Source: an uncultured Pelagibacteraceae bacterium (GTDB lineage Bacteria; Pseudomonadota; Alphaproteobacteria; Pelagibacterales; Pelagibacteraceae). Taken from it: DNA of 64,000 bases. Every line of letters starts with the position of its first letter. Within the stretch, counting starts at the first letter, position 1. The notes beneath the pieces were generated by a model. The model saw only the letters and a program-made list of their open reading frames with translations, was not told the origin of the DNA and ran no database searches. Below, in pieces: positions 26,824 to 36,421 of the stretch. The position numbers were made by a program, and so were the translations under genes. The DNA lies in assembly GCA_902538885.1 (NCBI GenBank), contig CACBGU010000003.1:34752-98751 (forward strand). The letters are read 5' to 3'.

Positions 26824-27388
26824 AATTGGGATTTTAGGCAATATTGGTTCGGGCAAGAGCTATGTTGCAAAAAATTTAGGCTACCCAGTGTTTGATGCAG
26901 ATTATGAAGTGACAAAACTTTATAAAAAAAACAAAAAAATTTTTTCAAAATTAAAAAAAATATTACCTCAAAACATAAAAACATTTCCTATAGAAAAAAA
27001 AGAGATTACTGAAGCAATATTACAAAAAAAAAATAATTTAAAAAAAATAATTAAGATAGTCCACGTAGAAGTAAGAAAAAAAATGAGTTTTTTCTTAAAA
27101 AAAAATAAAAATAAAAAATTTGTAGTATTAGATGTGCCCTTATTATTAGAGAATAAGCTTAATAAAAAAGGAGATGTTTTAATATTTGTAGATTCAAAAA
27201 AATCAGATATCTTAAAAAAATTAACAAAAAGAAAAAATTTTAATAAAAAATTATTTAATAAATTTAAAAAAATTCAACTTTCATCACAATATAAAATGAA
27301 GAAATCTCATTTTATAATTAAAAATGATTTTACCAAAAAAACAATTAATACTAATATCAAAGATATTCTTCAAAAGATAAAGCAATGA
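26816..27388 (+). CDS. coaE: Dephospho-CoA kinase
   Basis: 190 aa; last step of coenzyme A synthesis. P-loop ILGNIGSGKSYVAKNLG at residues 6-22, FDADYEV (conserved DAD), and VVLDVPLLLENKL (the DVPLLxE motif). The protein is extremely Lys-rich, typical of local AT pressure. Overlaps dnaQ by 4 bases (ATGA), so it is translationally coupled. Confidence 0.94.
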   Translation: MIRIGILGNIGSGKSYVAKNLGYPVFDADYEVTKLYKKNKKIFSKLKKILPQNIKTFPIEKKEITEAILQKKNNLKKIIKIVHVEVRKKMSFFLKKNKNKKFVVLDVPLLLENKLNKKGDVLIFVDSKKSDILKKLTKRKNFNKKLFNKFKKIQLSSQYKMKKSHFIIKNDFTKKTINTNIKDILQKIKQ

Positions 27389-28047
27389 AAGAAATAGTTC
27401 TTGATACTGAAACAACAGGTATATCCACTAAAGAAGGTCATAGAATAGTTGAAATTGGATGTATCGAATTAGACAATTTAATACCGACTAAAAATAAATT
27501 TCATTACTATTTTAATCCAGAAAGAAAAGTTTCAGACAAAGCATTTGAAATCCATGGTTATACAGATGAATTTTTAGCTAAACAAAAAAAATTTTATGAA
27601 GTTGTTGATGAATTTATTGAATTTGTTAAGAATAAAAGACTCATTATTCATAATGCTGAGTTTGATTTAGCACATTTAAATAATGAATTATCTTTAGTAG
27701 GTAAGGAAAAAATTCAAAATGAAATAATTGATACACTTCAAATAGCCAGAGATAAATATCCAGGCTCTTCCGCAAGCCTTGATGCTTTGTGTAAACGTTT
27801 CAGAATTGATAATTCAAAAAGAGTTAAACATACTGCTTTAATTGATTGCGATTTATTAGCTCGAGTTTATATTAATTTAATTGATCAAAAGGAACCCACT
27901 TTTGATTTAAACAACGTTATTGAACAAGATCTTTCATTGAATAATAAAACTAATCACTACTTTAAAAAAGTAATAAAACCATCTACTGAGGAATTAAAAC
28001 AACATAGTGATTATTTAAAACAGAACCTTAAAAAAAATTTTTTTTAA
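27385..28047 (+). CDS. dnaQ: DNA polymerase III epsilon subunit (proofreading exonuclease)
   Basis: 220 aa 3'-5' exonuclease of the replicative polymerase. ExoI motif VLDTETTGIS (about residues 5-14), ExoII LIIHNAEFDLAHLNNEL (about 90-106), and ExoIII HTALIDCDLLARVYINL (about 152-168; DEDDh class with the catalytic His). A C-terminal tail of about 45 residues (HYFKKVIKPS..) probably binds the alpha subunit. Ends the rightward run from oriC and converges on secB with a 4-base overlap. Confidence 0.95.
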   Translation: MKEIVLDTETTGISTKEGHRIVEIGCIELDNLIPTKNKFHYYFNPERKVSDKAFEIHGYTDEFLAKQKKFYEVVDEFIEFVKNKRLIIHNAEFDLAHLNNELSLVGKEKIQNEIIDTLQIARDKYPGSSASLDALCKRFRIDNSKRVKHTALIDCDLLARVYINLIDQKEPTFDLNNVIEQDLSLNNKTNHYFKKVIKPSTEELKQHSDYLKQNLKKNFF

Positions 28048-28472
28048 TTAAATTTTTGTTTATATAATTCTTCAAAATTTACTTTTTTTTCAAATTTTAT
28101 TCCTGGGTATCCTGAATTATGCAAAAGATCTAAGAGAGACTTCTCTAAATTTGGATATATTTCATTTTGAACATCAACTAATATGATTTTTTCTAATTCT
28201 TTTCTCTCTTTTATTTCGTCATTTACTCGAATTACTGTTGAATACAAAATTTCAAAATATGATTTTTTTTCGTTATTCTCTTTGTCAAGAAATTTAAATG
28301 TTGTAAAAATTTCTATCATTTTATTTTTTAATGCTTTTGATGTTATATCAATATCAAGCTGATATGATGAAATACGATCTCTAACAAATAAATATGTTTC
28401 TATATCTTTTGTTTCACTTGAAAGATCTTTTATATATTTACCTAGTATTTTATATTTTTCTGTCATTGTCAT
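28044..28472 (-). CDS. secB: Protein-export chaperone SecB
   Basis: 142 aa tetrameric cytosolic chaperone that keeps precursors unfolded for SecA. YIKDLSSETKD (about residues 13-23) matches the family start, and the C-terminal NSGYPGIKFEKKVNFEELYKQK corresponds to the G-x-P-x-x-L/F...DF-x-x-LY-x-x end of SecB. Identity elsewhere is weak. The position between dnaQ and fxsA/tim44 is the conserved alphaproteobacterial place for secB. Its start overlaps the fxsA end by 23 bases; the second ATG (28466) is an alternative start. Confidence 0.85.
   Translation of the reverse strand: MTMTEKYKILGKYIKDLSSETKDIETYLFVRDRISSYQLDIDITSKALKNKMIEIFTTFKFLDKENNEKKSYFEILYSTVIRVNDEIKERKELEKIILVDVQNEIYPNLEKSLLDLLHNSGYPGIKFEKKVNFEELYKQKFN
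28410..28425. promoter_or_regulatory. Degenerate parS-like sequence in secB
   Basis: TGTTTCACTTGAAAGA, 14 of 16 positions matching parS, with the central CG changed to CT and position 15 changed. It lies about 3.8 kb right of the putative oriC. Loss of the central CpG makes strong ParB binding doubtful. Confidence 0.3.
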
Positions 28473-28875
28473 CTTCTATATCCTCAAATTCTCCATCGAT
28501 AAAATTATTTTTTTTATTTTCTTTTTTTACAAATCTTTTTGCAAATAAGTTAAAAATAATTTTCCGACTTATTGGAAAAATTAATAAAAATCCTAAAATA
28601 TCTGTTGCAAAACCAGGTATTATTAACAACAGCGCTGCAAACGCAATTACTGTCCCAGATAAAACTTGATAAGTTGGAGTTTCATTTCTGCTTAATTGAA
28701 CAATTGCAGATTTAAGTGTGTTTAACCCTTCATATTTTGCATAATAAATTCCTACAATTGCAGTGGTAAAAATGAGTAAAATAGTCGTCATTGCTCCAAT
28801 TTGAGAGCCAATTTTAATTAAAAGATAGATTTCAATAATGGGTATTAAAATTATTGATAATAATATTGAGTTCAT
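28450..28875 (-). CDS. fxsA: FxsA family membrane protein
   Basis: 141 aa inner-membrane protein. Three to four hydrophobic segments (LLSIILIPIIEIYLLIKIGSQIG; TTILLIFTTAIVGIYYA; GTVIAFAALLLIIPGFATDILGFLLIFP), with the family signature PGFATDILGFLL. Ends in an acidic tail (GEFEDIEDDND). The E. coli homologue relieves F-plasmid exclusion of phage T7; the cellular role is unknown. Coupled to secB by a 23-base overlap. Confidence 0.9.
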   Translation of the reverse strand: MNSILLSIILIPIIEIYLLIKIGSQIGAMTTILLIFTTAIVGIYYAKYEGLNTLKSAIVQLSRNETPTYQVLSGTVIAFAALLLIIPGFATDILGFLLIFPISRKIIFNLFAKRFVKKENKKNNFIDGEFEDIEDDNDRKI

Positions 28876-28933
28876 TTGTCCTCAATCTAAATTGCTAGTT
28901 GAAATTAATCAACATAGTAATTACTATTAGAAT

Positions 28934-29530
28934 ATGAATTACAGTTTTGAGTATATCGATATTATTTTGCTAGCAATGATTGCTGGGTTTATTTTTTTAA
29001 GATTAAGAGGAATTCTTGGAAAAAGAACAGGCTTTGAGGGAAAATCACCAACTCAATTTAAAGAAGTTTTAAAAAATATTAAAGTAAATCAAGCGACCAA
29101 ACCAAAAGAGAAGTTTGATGATGAGGCCCAGAAAGAATTTTTAAAAGGTGCAAAAATTGCTTATGAAACAATTATTACAGATTTCAGTGATAATGATAAT
29201 AAAATCACAAATGCAAAACCTTTATTAAATAATGATATATATAATCAATTTGATGATGCGTTGAAAGAAAGAGTAAAAAGGGGTCATTTTGCAGAAATAA
29301 CATTTATTGGAATTAATAAAGCCGAAATTAAAGAGCATAAAAAAATTGGAAATATTTTAAACGTAACAGTGGATTTTATAGCAGAGGTTATAACTTGTAT
29401 AAGAGATAAAGATAAAAAAATTGTTTCTGGAGATCCTGAAAAGATTAAAAAAATTTATGATACGTGGATTTTTTCAAGAGATACTACGTCGGCAAATCCT
29501 AATTGGCAGCTAGTAAATATATTAACATAA
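28934..29530 (+). CDS. Tim44-like domain protein (TimA)
   Basis: 198 aa. One N-terminal transmembrane helix (YIDIILLAMIAGFIFLRLRGILGKRTG) followed by a linker and a Tim44-like domain (about 75-198) containing AYETIITDFSDND, ALKERVKRGHFAEITFIGI and DTWIFSRDTTSANPNWQLV. Alphaproteobacterial relatives of mitochondrial Tim44 are anchored to the inner membrane facing the cytosol, with a suggested role in membrane-protein biogenesis. Usual neighbour of secB/fxsA and smr. Confidence 0.92.
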   Translation: MNYSFEYIDIILLAMIAGFIFLRLRGILGKRTGFEGKSPTQFKEVLKNIKVNQATKPKEKFDDEAQKEFLKGAKIAYETIITDFSDNDNKITNAKPLLNNDIYNQFDDALKERVKRGHFAEITFIGINKAEIKEHKKIGNILNVTVDFIAEVITCIRDKDKKIVSGDPEKIKKIYDTWIFSRDTTSANPNWQLVNILT

Positions 29531-29953
29531 TTGAACGATAACATTTCAGATAAAGATAAAAAAGATTGGCACAAATTTATAAATAGTACTGAAAAATTAC
29601 CAAACAAAGATTTTAAATATCAAAAAAATAAAAATCTAAAAGTAAGATCAATAGATTTGCATGGTTATACTTTAGATGAAGCAAATAAAACTATAGAAGA
29701 TTTTATAAACAAAGCTTTTTCTGAAAATATCAATAAACTAATTATTGTTACAGGAAAAGGTCTTCATTCCGACAATGAAAAAGATCCATATGTTTCAAAA
29801 GACTTTGGTATCTTAAAATATTCTGTTCCAGAATTTATTACTAATAATGCCAGTTTAATGAATATGATAAATGAAATCACAGATGCTAAAATAGAAGATG
29901 GTGGTACAGGTGCATTTTATGTTTTTTTAAAAAAAAATAAAATTATAAGATAA
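29531..29953 (+). CDS. Smr domain protein
   Basis: 140 aa. Starts with TTG at 29531 immediately after the tim44 stop; no nearby ATG gives a comparable N-terminus. Smr domain (about 45-138) with [12 protein letters not shown] and [10 protein letters not shown], which in characterised Smr proteins bind or cut nucleic acid. The C-terminus ends with [12 protein letters not shown]. Conserved alphaproteobacterial neighbour of tim44 and hslU. Converges on hslU with an 11-base overlap. Confidence 0.9.
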   Translation: MNDNISDKDKKDWHKFINSTEKLPNKDFKYQKNKNLKVRSIDLHGYTLDEANKTIEDFINKAFSENINKLIIVTGKGLHSDNEKDPYVSKDFGILKYSVPEFITNNASLMNMINEITDAKIEDGGTGAFYVFLKKNKIIR

Positions 29954-31316
29954 ACTTAGAGAGATCTGTATCTTTTACTAAATTATCTAAGTTTTTATTA
30001 ATATATTCCTTATTAATAATTATTTTTTCGCCTGCTCTGTCAGTAGCTGTAAAGCTTATTTCATCTAAAATTTTCTCAATAATCGTATGCAATCTTCTGG
30101 CTCCAATATTTTCAACAGTTGCATTTACTTCAGAAGCTATATTGGCTATGGAGTCTATTCCATCATCTGAAAATTCAAGATCAACATTTTCCGTTTTTAA
30201 TAAAGCCACATACTGTTTAATTAAACTAAAATCTGGTTCTCTTAAAATTCTTTTAAAATCTTCACTAGTTAAAGCCTCTAGTTCTACTCTGATCGGCAAC
30301 CTTCCTTGTAACTCAGGTAGTAAATCCGATGGCTTCGCCAGTTGGAAAGCTCCTGATGCAATAAATAATATGTGATCTGTTTTTATTGGACCATGTTTTG
30401 TATTAACTGTTGTTCCTTCTATTAAAGGTAGCAAGTCTCTTTGAACTCCTTCTCTTGATACATCGCCTCCAACTCTGTCAGTTCTTGCTGAAATTTTATC
30501 TATTTCATCTAAAAATACTATACCGTTATTTTCTGTAGAAAGTTTTGCAGCTTTAATAATTTTATCTTGTTCAATTAATTTATCTGACTCATCATTTATC
30601 AAAATCTCATGAGATTCTTTTACTGTCATTTTTTTCTTTTTTTCTTTATTTCCCATTGATTTGCCAATCATTTCACCAATATTGATCATTCCAACATTTG
30701 CACCAGGCATTCCAGGTATTTCAAAAGAAGCACCACTAGAACCACTATCGCTTACAGCTATTTCAATTTCATTGTCATCTAAATCACCATTTCTTAATCT
30801 TTTTCTAAAACTTTCCCTTGTTGCCAGACTTGCTTTTTTCCCAACTAAAGCATCTAAAACTTTCTCCTCCGCAGCTTTTTGAGCTTGAGCAAAAACTTCT
30901 TTTCTTTTTTTAACTTTTTCCATTGAGATAGCTATTTCAATTAAATCTCTTACTATTTGTTCAACATCTCTTCCAACATAACCAACTTCTGTAAATCTAG
31001 TAGCTTCAACTTTTACAAAAGGTGCTTCTGCTAATTTTGATAATCTTCTAGAAATTTCAGTTTTACCAACACCAGTTGGCCCAATCATTAAAATATTTTT
31101 GGGCAAAACTTCATTTTTCATTTCACCTTTTAGAGCTTGACGTCTCCATCTGTTTCTTAATGCAACAGCAACAGCTCTTTTGGCTTTATTTTGTCCAACT
31201 ACAAATCTATCTAGTTCTGAAACTATTTCTCTCGGAGATAAAGAACTCACCAAAGAAGCTTCTTCTTTTTGATTTTTATCCTTTGGGTGTAGTTTTGTTA
31301 CGTTTGAATTATCCAT
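29943..31316 (-). CDS. hslU: ATP-dependent protease ATPase subunit HslU
   Basis: 457 aa AAA+ unfoldase that feeds Hsl[36 protein letters not shown] at the start, Walker [16 protein letters not shown] (about residues 73-87), the GYVGRDVEQ pore loop, the inserted I domain (about 120-250, variable), Walker [13 protein letters not shown], and the C-terminal DLSKFIL tail that docks into HslV. The start overlaps the hslV stop by one base. Confidence 0.98.
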   Translation of the reverse strand: MDNSNVTKLHPKDKNQKEEASLVSSLSPREIVSELDRFVVGQNKAKRAVAVALRNRWRRQALKGEMKNEVLPKNILMIGPTGVGKTEISRRLSKLAEAPFVKVEATRFTEVGYVGRDVEQIVRDLIEIAISMEKVKKRKEVFAQAQKAAEEKVLDALVGKKASLATRESFRKRLRNGDLDDNEIEIAVSDSGSSGASFEIPGMPGANVGMINIGEMIGKSMGNKEKKKKMTVKESHEILINDESDKLIEQDKIIKAAKLSTENNGIVFLDEIDKISARTDRVGGDVSREGVQRDLLPLIEGTTVNTKHGPIKTDHILFIASGAFQLAKPSDLLPELQGRLPIRVELEALTSEDFKRILREPDFSLIKQYVALLKTENVDLEFSDDGIDSIANIASEVNATVENIGARRLHTIIEKILDEISFTATDRAGEKIIINKEYINKNLDNLVKDTDLSKFIL

Positions 31317-31831
31317 TATATTTTTTCAATTTTAACATTATCGTTTGTAAACACACATATATCAGCGGCAACTTTAATCGCTTTTTTAGCAACTTCCTCG
31401 GCAGACATGTTACCTTCCATTAAAACTTTTCCAGCAGCTAGTGCATAATTACCACCCGAGCCTATTCCAATAACATCTCCTTCAGGTTCTAGAACATCAC
31501 CAGTTCCAGAAATAATGTAACTATTATTTTTATCACCTACTGCCATTAGCGCCTCTAATCTTCGTAAATATTTATCTGTTCGCCAATCTTTAGCTAATTC
31601 AACAGCAGCTCTAGATAAATTTCCTGCATGTTTTTCTAATTTACCCTCTAATCTTTCGAATAACGTTAATGCGTCAGCAGTCGATCCTGCAAACCCAGCT
31701 ACCACATCTCTTTTTTCAATTTTTCTGACTTTTGAAGCTGTGCTTTTAACAACAGTATTTCCCATACTGACTTGTCCATCACCAGCAACTACTACTTCGT
31801 TATTTTTTCTAACTAGTACAATTGTTGTCAT
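31316..31831 (-). CDS. hslV: ATP-dependent protease proteolytic subunit HslV
   Basis: 171 aa threonine protease. The initiator Met is followed by [28 protein letters not shown], so the catalytic Thr is residue 2 once Met is removed; [20 protein letters not shown] and [16 protein letters not shown] complete the signature. Forms the HslUV complex with the downstream gene. Divergent from hisB across 89 bases. Confidence 0.97.
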   Translation of the reverse strand: MTTIVLVRKNNEVVVAGDGQVSMGNTVVKSTASKVRKIEKRDVVAGFAGSTADALTLFERLEGKLEKHAGNLSRAAVELAKDWRTDKYLRRLEALMAVGDKNNSYIISGTGDVLEPEGDVIGIGSGGNYALAAGKVLMEGNMSAEEVAKKAIKVAADICVFTNDNVKIEKI

Positions 31832-31880
31832 ACCTAATAAATGGTAACTATTTTTGATACTTCAAGTGTTCAGACTGATA

Positions 31881-31909
31881 TTGATATAGTGGGATTATGT
31901 ATGTATACC
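31881..31909 (+). promoter_or_regulatory. Candidate sigma-70 promoter of the his operon
   Basis: TTGATA (31881-31886), 17-base spacer, TATACC (31904-31909): 5/6 and 4/6 matches. A start site 6-7 bases downstream would leave a leader of only about 5 bases before the hisB ATG at 31921, i.e. nearly leaderless. Confidence 0.35.
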
Positions 31910-31920
31910 ATTAAAAATAT

Positions 31921-32511
31921 ATGGCTAGAAAAGGAAAAGTATCTCGAAAAACAAAAGAAACCAGCATCAATGTTGAAGTAAATATTGATGGCAAGGGAAA
32001 ATACCTAATTGACACTGGCATAGGTTTTTTAGATCACATGCTTGAGCAATTATCAAAGCATTCATTGATTGATTTAAAAGTTAAAGCTAAAGGAGATACT
32101 CATATCGATCTTCACCACACAACTGAAGATACTGGAATTGCAATTGGAGAAGCTTTAAAAAAAGCAGCAAAAAAATTTGTGGGAATAAAAAGATATGCAC
32201 ATACAGTTATTCCGATGGATGAAACATTAACAAGAGTTGCTATCGATGTTTCAAACAGACCTTACTTGATTTGGAAAGTAAAATTAAAAGTTGAGAAACT
32301 TGGTGAGATGGATACAGAGCTGTTTAAAGAATGGTTCCAAGCTTTCTCTCAATCTGCGGGTATTACAATGCACGTTGAAAATATTTATGGTGATAATAGT
32401 CACCACATAATTGAATCTTGTTACAAAGCATTAGCAAGATCGTTAAGAGCTGCATTAGAGATGGATCCAAGAAATAAAAAAAGCATTCCATCCACTAAAG
32501 GCTCATTATAA
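31921..32511 (+). CDS. hisB: Imidazoleglycerol-phosphate dehydratase
   Basis: 196 aa monofunctional HisB; dehydrates IGP in histidine synthesis. Mn-binding His motifs [14 protein letters not shown] (about residues 36-49), [14 protein letters not shown] (about 63-76) and [16 protein letters not shown] near the C-terminus. No phosphatase domain is fused. First gene of the hisB-hisH-hisA-hisF-hisE run, separated from hisH by 5 bases. Confidence 0.97.
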   Translation: MARKGKVSRKTKETSINVEVNIDGKGKYLIDTGIGFLDHMLEQLSKHSLIDLKVKAKGDTHIDLHHTTEDTGIAIGEALKKAAKKFVGIKRYAHTVIPMDETLTRVAIDVSNRPYLIWKVKLKVEKLGEMDTELFKEWFQAFSQSAGITMHVENIYGDNSHHIIESCYKALARSLRAALEMDPRNKKSIPSTKGSL

Positions 32512-32516
32512 GATTA

Positions 32517-33143
32517 ATGAACGTCACAATTGTTGATTATAATTCGGGCAATATAAGCTCGGTAATAAACTCTTTTAAGGAAGTTGCTAAAGATAAGGTA
32601 AAAATCGAGGTAACATCAGATTTAAATAAGATCAAATCATCTGATAAAGTAGTTTTACCAGGGCAGGGTTCGTTCAAGAGTTGTGTAGATGCCTTAAATA
32701 ATATCAGTGGTCTGGTAGATACTTTAAATGAGTTTGCCATAAATAATAAAAAGCCACTTCTAGGTATTTGTGTTGGTTTGCAAATGTTTGCAGATGTTGG
32801 TTATGAGGAGACTGAAACTAAGGGTCTTGGTTGGATATCTGGTAAAGTATCAAAAATAGATAACCAAAATGGAAAATATAAACTTCCTCATATTGGCTGG
32901 AACCAAATTGACATTATTAAGGATAGTAAAATTTTTAAAGGTATAGAAAATAATTCTCACATGTATTTTGTACATAGTTATAAATTTATACCTGAAGATA
33001 AATCTATAATTTCAGCAACAACAGATTATTCTTCAAATATTGTTTGTTCTGTTGAAAAAGAAAATATTTTTGGGACTCAATTTCATCCTGAAAAGAGTGA
33101 TAAAATTGGATTACAAATCATTAAAAATTTTATAAATTTATAA
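32517..33143 (+). CDS. hisH: Imidazole glycerol phosphate synthase, glutaminase subunit HisH
   Basis: 208 aa class-I glutamine amidotransferase supplying ammonia to HisF. N-terminal VDYNSGNISSV, oxyanion/nucleophile loop LLGICVGLQMF (catalytic Cys about residue 80), and FGTQFHPEKSDKIG with the catalytic His and Glu. The 123-base gap to hisA is unusually large for this operon. Confidence 0.96.
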   Translation: MNVTIVDYNSGNISSVINSFKEVAKDKVKIEVTSDLNKIKSSDKVVLPGQGSFKSCVDALNNISGLVDTLNEFAINNKKPLLGICVGLQMFADVGYEETETKGLGWISGKVSKIDNQNGKYKLPHIGWNQIDIIKDSKIFKGIENNSHMYFVHSYKFIPEDKSIISATTDYSSNIVCSVEKENIFGTQFHPEKSDKIGLQIIKNFINL

Positions 33144-33161
33144 CTTAATATTGATAGAAAA

Positions 33162-33239
33162 ATGAAAGTAAACTTTACAAAAAGAATCAAAAGAATTTAT
33201 TTTTTAATTATCTTTATTTTGGATGGTTTTAAGGATTAA
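33162..33239 (+). CDS. Possible 25-aa membrane peptide ORF between hisH and hisA
   Basis: ATG at 33162 to TAA at 33239 encodes a basic N-terminus followed by a hydrophobic stretch (RIYFLIIFIL). It occupies most of the 123-base hisH-hisA gap. No recognisable family and no clear Shine-Dalgarno site. It may be chance in AT-rich sequence or a remnant. Confidence 0.15.
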   Translation: MKVNFTKRIKRIYFLIIFILDGFKD

Positions 33240-33266
33240 TATATTTATCAAATCTTTCAAAAAAAT

Positions 33267-33992
33267 ATGAAAATATTTCCTGCAATAGATATTAAAGATA
33301 AAAAGTGTGTGAGATTAGTTAAAGGAGACTTTGATAATAAAACTGAATACGGAATGTCACCTGTTGAACAAGCAGGCAAATACAAAGATCACGGTTTTAA
33401 AAACCTACACATAGTTGATTTAGATGGAGCTTTAACTGGTGAAACAGTTAATTTGGATATTATTCAAGAAATAGTCACAAAATTTGATCTTAAAATTGAA
33501 ATTGGTGGAGGTATCAGAAATTTTGAAAGTATTCAGAAATATACCGATGCTGGTGTTGAAAAAGTTATTTTAGGAAGTGCTGCCATAAAAGATAAAAATT
33601 TTTTAAAAGAAGCTTGTGAAAAATTTCCAAATAAAATTGCCCTAGGGTTAGATGCTAAAGATGGATATTTATCGGTTTCAGGTTGGAAGGAAAATTCCAA
33701 TCAATTGACTTTAGATTATTTGAAAGAAGTTAATGATTATGGTGCAAGCAGATTAATTTACACTGATATAAATAGAGATGGGATGAAGCAAAGTCCAAAT
33801 TTCGATGAGACAACAAGGGTTGCAGATACTTCTAATTGCCCGGTAATTATATCTGGTGGAGTTTCTTCAATTGATGACATTAAAAAGGCCAAAGAATTAA
33901 ATAATAATAACATTGAAGGTATTATAGTTGGAAAAGCTATCTATGATGGTGATATTAAATTAGAAGAATTATTGAAAGAATTAGATGCTTAA
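33267..33992 (+). CDS. hisA: ProFAR isomerase HisA
   Basis: 241 aa (beta/alpha)8 barrel converting ProFAR to [26 protein letters not shown] with the first catalytic Asp (about residue 8), [21 protein letters not shown] (phosphate loop), the second catalytic Asp in [10 protein letters not shown], and [11 protein letters not shown]. Overlaps hisF by 8 bases. Confidence 0.96.
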   Translation: MKIFPAIDIKDKKCVRLVKGDFDNKTEYGMSPVEQAGKYKDHGFKNLHIVDLDGALTGETVNLDIIQEIVTKFDLKIEIGGGIRNFESIQKYTDAGVEKVILGSAAIKDKNFLKEACEKFPNKIALGLDAKDGYLSVSGWKENSNQLTLDYLKEVNDYGASRLIYTDINRDGMKQSPNFDETTRVADTSNCPVIISGGVSSIDDIKKAKELNNNNIEGIIVGKAIYDGDIKLEELLKELDA

Positions 33993-34740
33993 AAACAGAA
34001 TTATACCATGTTTAGACGTTAAAAATGGACGTGTTGTAAAAGGAATTAACTTTGTTGATTTACAGGACGCAGGTGATCCCGTCGAACAAGCTAAAATTTA
34101 TTCAGACGGTGGAGCAGATGAAATTTGTTTTTTAGATATTACTGCATCAAATGAAAATAGAGATACTATTTACGATGTAGTAGAGAAAACGTCGAAGAAA
34201 TGTTTTGTTCCTTTGACAGTTGGAGGTGGTGTTAGAAGTGTTGAGGATATCAACAAACTACTTAACTGTGGTGCAGACAAAGTATCAATTAATACTGCTG
34301 CAGTTCAAAATCCAGAAGTAGTAATAGAAAGTTCCAAAAAATTTGGGTCACAATGTATTGTGGTAGCGATAGATGCTAAAAAAAGTGGGGACAAATGGGA
34401 AATATTTACCCATGGTGGAAGAAACAATACTGGAATTGATACCATAGAATTTGCAAAAAAAATGGAAGATAGTGGAGCAGGCGAGCTTCTAGTTACTTCT
34501 ATGGATCGGGATGGTACCCAAGTTGGTTATGATATAGAGCTTATGTCTAAGATATCTTCTATGGTAAATATTCCAGTTATTGCTTCTGGTGGCGTTGGAA
34601 ATTTGGATCATTTGGTAGATGGAATTAAATTAGGAAATGCTAGTGCAGTTTTAGCAGCATCAATATTTCACTATGGCAAACATTCTGTAAAAGAAGCTAA
34701 GGAGTATTTGGATTCAAAAGGAATTCCTGTTAGAATTTAA
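33985..34740 (+). CDS. hisF: Imidazole glycerol phosphate synthase, cyclase subunit HisF
   Basis: 251 aa barrel that pairs with HisH to make IGP and [23 protein letters not shown] with catalytic Asp about residue 11, [18 protein letters not shown], catalytic [14 protein letters not shown] (Asp about residue 130 region in the family is nearby) and [11 protein letters not shown]. The AICAR product is consumed by PurH (44.5 kb in this window). Confidence 0.97.
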   Translation: MLKNRIIPCLDVKNGRVVKGINFVDLQDAGDPVEQAKIYSDGGADEICFLDITASNENRDTIYDVVEKTSKKCFVPLTVGGGVRSVEDINKLLNCGADKVSINTAAVQNPEVVIESSKKFGSQCIVVAIDAKKSGDKWEIFTHGGRNNTGIDTIEFAKKMEDSGAGELLVTSMDRDGTQVGYDIELMSKISSMVNIPVIASGGVGNLDHLVDGIKLGNASAVLAASIFHYGKHSVKEAKEYLDSKGIPVRI

Positions 34741-34741
34741 T

Positions 34742-35014
34742 ATGCTTAACACATTAGAAAACCTAATCAAACTTGCAAGAGATAGAAAGTCTTCACCTGT
34801 TGAAGGTTCGTATACTAATAAGTTGCTTACAGATAAATCACTAAGTAAAGCAAAAGTTTTAGAAGAAGTTGATGAATTAATTGAGGCTGTAGAAAAAAAT
34901 TCTAATAAAATTCATGAAGCTGCAGATGTATTTTACCACTTGCTAATGTATTTAGAGGCTAATGATGTAAAAATTGAAGAAGTAATGTCAGAGCTAGAAA
35001 AAAGAAAAAAATGA
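34742..35014 (+). CDS. hisE: Phosphoribosyl-ATP pyrophosphatase
   Basis: 90 aa all-alpha MazG-like enzyme, second step of histidine synthesis. KVLEEVDELIEAVEKN (E-x-x-E-x-x-E-A metal site, about residues 39-54) and EAADVFYHLLMYLE (the E-x-x-D motif). Stop overlaps the HIT gene start by 4 bases (ATGA). Confidence 0.94.
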   Translation: MLNTLENLIKLARDRKSSPVEGSYTNKLLTDKSLSKAKVLEEVDELIEAVEKNSNKIHEAADVFYHLLMYLEANDVKIEEVMSELEKRKK

Positions 35015-35376
35015 GTTACGACGATAATAACATTTTTGCAAAAATTTTACGTGGAGAGATCTCTTGTAATAAAATTTATGAGGACGATTTTGTTTTATCA
35101 TTTCATGACATTAATCCTCAAAAAAAAATTCATGCACTAGTAATTCCTAAAGGAAAATATGTTGACTTAGATGATTTTAGTTTAAACGCTTCTTCTGAGG
35201 AAATGGTTGGTTTGATAAAAGGGATTAATATAGTTGCTAAAAAGCTTGGTATTTCAACAGAAGTAGGTAAGGGATATAGAGCTTTAGCAAATATAAGTGA
35301 TTACGGTGGCCAAGAGGTTCCTCATTTACACTTTCATCTGTTTGGAGGTGAAAGAGTAGGAAAAATGGTGGTGTGA
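35011..35376 (+). CDS. HIT-family nucleotide-binding protein
   Basis: 121 aa HINT-like hydrolase/transferase. NIFAKILRGEISCNKIYEDD at the N-terminus and the histidine triad VPHLHFHLFGGERVG (about residues 104-118). The frequent position at the end of alphaproteobacterial his operons (hisE-HIT) is conserved. Substrate probably a nucleoside phosphoramidate. The stop overlaps the GNAT start (GTGA). Confidence 0.94.
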   Translation: MSYDDNNIFAKILRGEISCNKIYEDDFVLSFHDINPQKKIHALVIPKGKYVDLDDFSLNASSEEMVGLIKGINIVAKKLGISTEVGKGYRALANISDYGGQEVPHLHFHLFGGERVGKMVV

Positions 35377-35876
35377 CCGAGGAAGTTAAAAGAAGTTATC
35401 TCGAAATAAACTCACTTCAAGACCTTAAAGAGGGGGACAAACCCTCAGAAGATTATTCCTTAAATTTAATTGATCCAATAAATTTTCAATTGAACAAATT
35501 TTTTTATAAGAATATCGGAAAAAAACATAAATGGATAGACAGACTGTCGTGGTCAGAAGAAAAATGGATAAATTATGTTTCGTCAGAAAAAGTTAAGACA
35601 TATGTATTTAAATTTAAAGATGATTTGGTAGGTTTTTTTGAATTAATCTTACATCCAGAAAAAAATGAAACTGAAATTGCTTATTTTGGAATATTGGAAG
35701 AATATCAAAATAAAAAATTAGGCTCTTATTTATTAACTGAAGCAATTAAAAAATCTTTTCAAAATAATGTTAGTCGAGTTTGGGTTCACACCTGCTCATT
35801 AGATCACAAAAATGCTTTAAATAATTATGTTTCGAGAGGAATGAAAGTATTTAAAACTGAAATTTTAAATATTTAG
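35373..35876 (+). CDS. GNAT-family N-acetyltransferase
   Basis: 167 aa. Starts with GTG overlapping the HIT stop by 4 bases. Acetyl-CoA motif A region is AYFGILEEYQNKKLGSYLLTEAIKKS (about residues 107-132; Q/N-x-x-K-x-G-x instead of the classical Q/RxxGxG/A), followed by RVWVHTCSLDHKNALNNYVSRGMKVFKTE, the typical GNAT end. The acceptor is unknown. Converges on lolA with a 4-base overlap. Confidence 0.85.
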   Translation: MTEEVKRSYLEINSLQDLKEGDKPSEDYSLNLIDPINFQLNKFFYKNIGKKHKWIDRLSWSEEKWINYVSSEKVKTYVFKFKDDLVGFFELILHPEKNETEIAYFGILEEYQNKKLGSYLLTEAIKKSFQNNVSRVWVHTCSLDHKNALNNYVSRGMKVFKTEILNI

Positions 35877-36421
35877 TTTTGAGAAGGAATTTTAAATAGG
35901 TTTTTTGGAAGAATACGATTTTTTCTTATTGAACTAAGAAAAGTTATGTTAAAATTTTGGTAAATATCTGTATTTTGCCAACCAATTAAATCATATGTCT
36001 CATTATTAAAAAAAATTTCTATTTCATTATCTTTCTCAATAATTGTGAAATTTACCAAATTATTGTCAATTATCCTTTCATTTAGACTTTTAATTTTATC
36101 AATAAGATAATTTTTATCTAAAATTAAATTTAATGGAGTTTTTTCTAACGGATATCGATAATAGCTAGTTCTAGTTTTGATAACAAGTGATCTGCCATTT
36201 GACACTAAGATTTTATTATTGCTTCTTGCATATTCACAAAAAATTTTTTTTGGGTACTCAACGGTACAATTTCCATTTTCAATTTTCCCATTTATGTTCT
36301 GTTCAAATTTAAAGTCTAAATTATTTGTATTTATTAAATTTTCTATAACTTTATTTTTTATGTCAGCATTACTATTAGAAATAAGTATATATAAAAAAAA
36401 AATTGTTAAATATTTTAACAT
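35873..36421 (-). CDS. lolA: LolA-like outer-membrane lipoprotein carrier
   Basis: 182 aa from ATG 36421 (the tracked TTG at 36424 is one codon earlier; TGATG coupling to the ftsK stop favours the ATG). Signal peptide MLKYLTIFFLYILISNSNA, then LDFKFEQNINGKIENGNCTVEYPKKIFCEY, a LolA pattern (F-x-Q..G...YP-x-K-x-x-x-Y). Periplasmic shuttle for lipoproteins. The ftsK-lolA order is widely conserved. Two Cys in the mature N-terminus are a detail of alphaproteobacterial forms. Confidence 0.85.
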   Translation of the reverse strand: MLKYLTIFFLYILISNSNADIKNKVIENLINTNNLDFKFEQNINGKIENGNCTVEYPKKIFCEYARSNNKILVSNGRSLVIKTRTSYYRYPLEKTPLNLILDKNYLIDKIKSLNERIIDNNLVNFTIIEKDNEIEIFFNNETYDLIGWQNTDIYQNFNITFLSSIRKNRILPKNLFKIPSQN

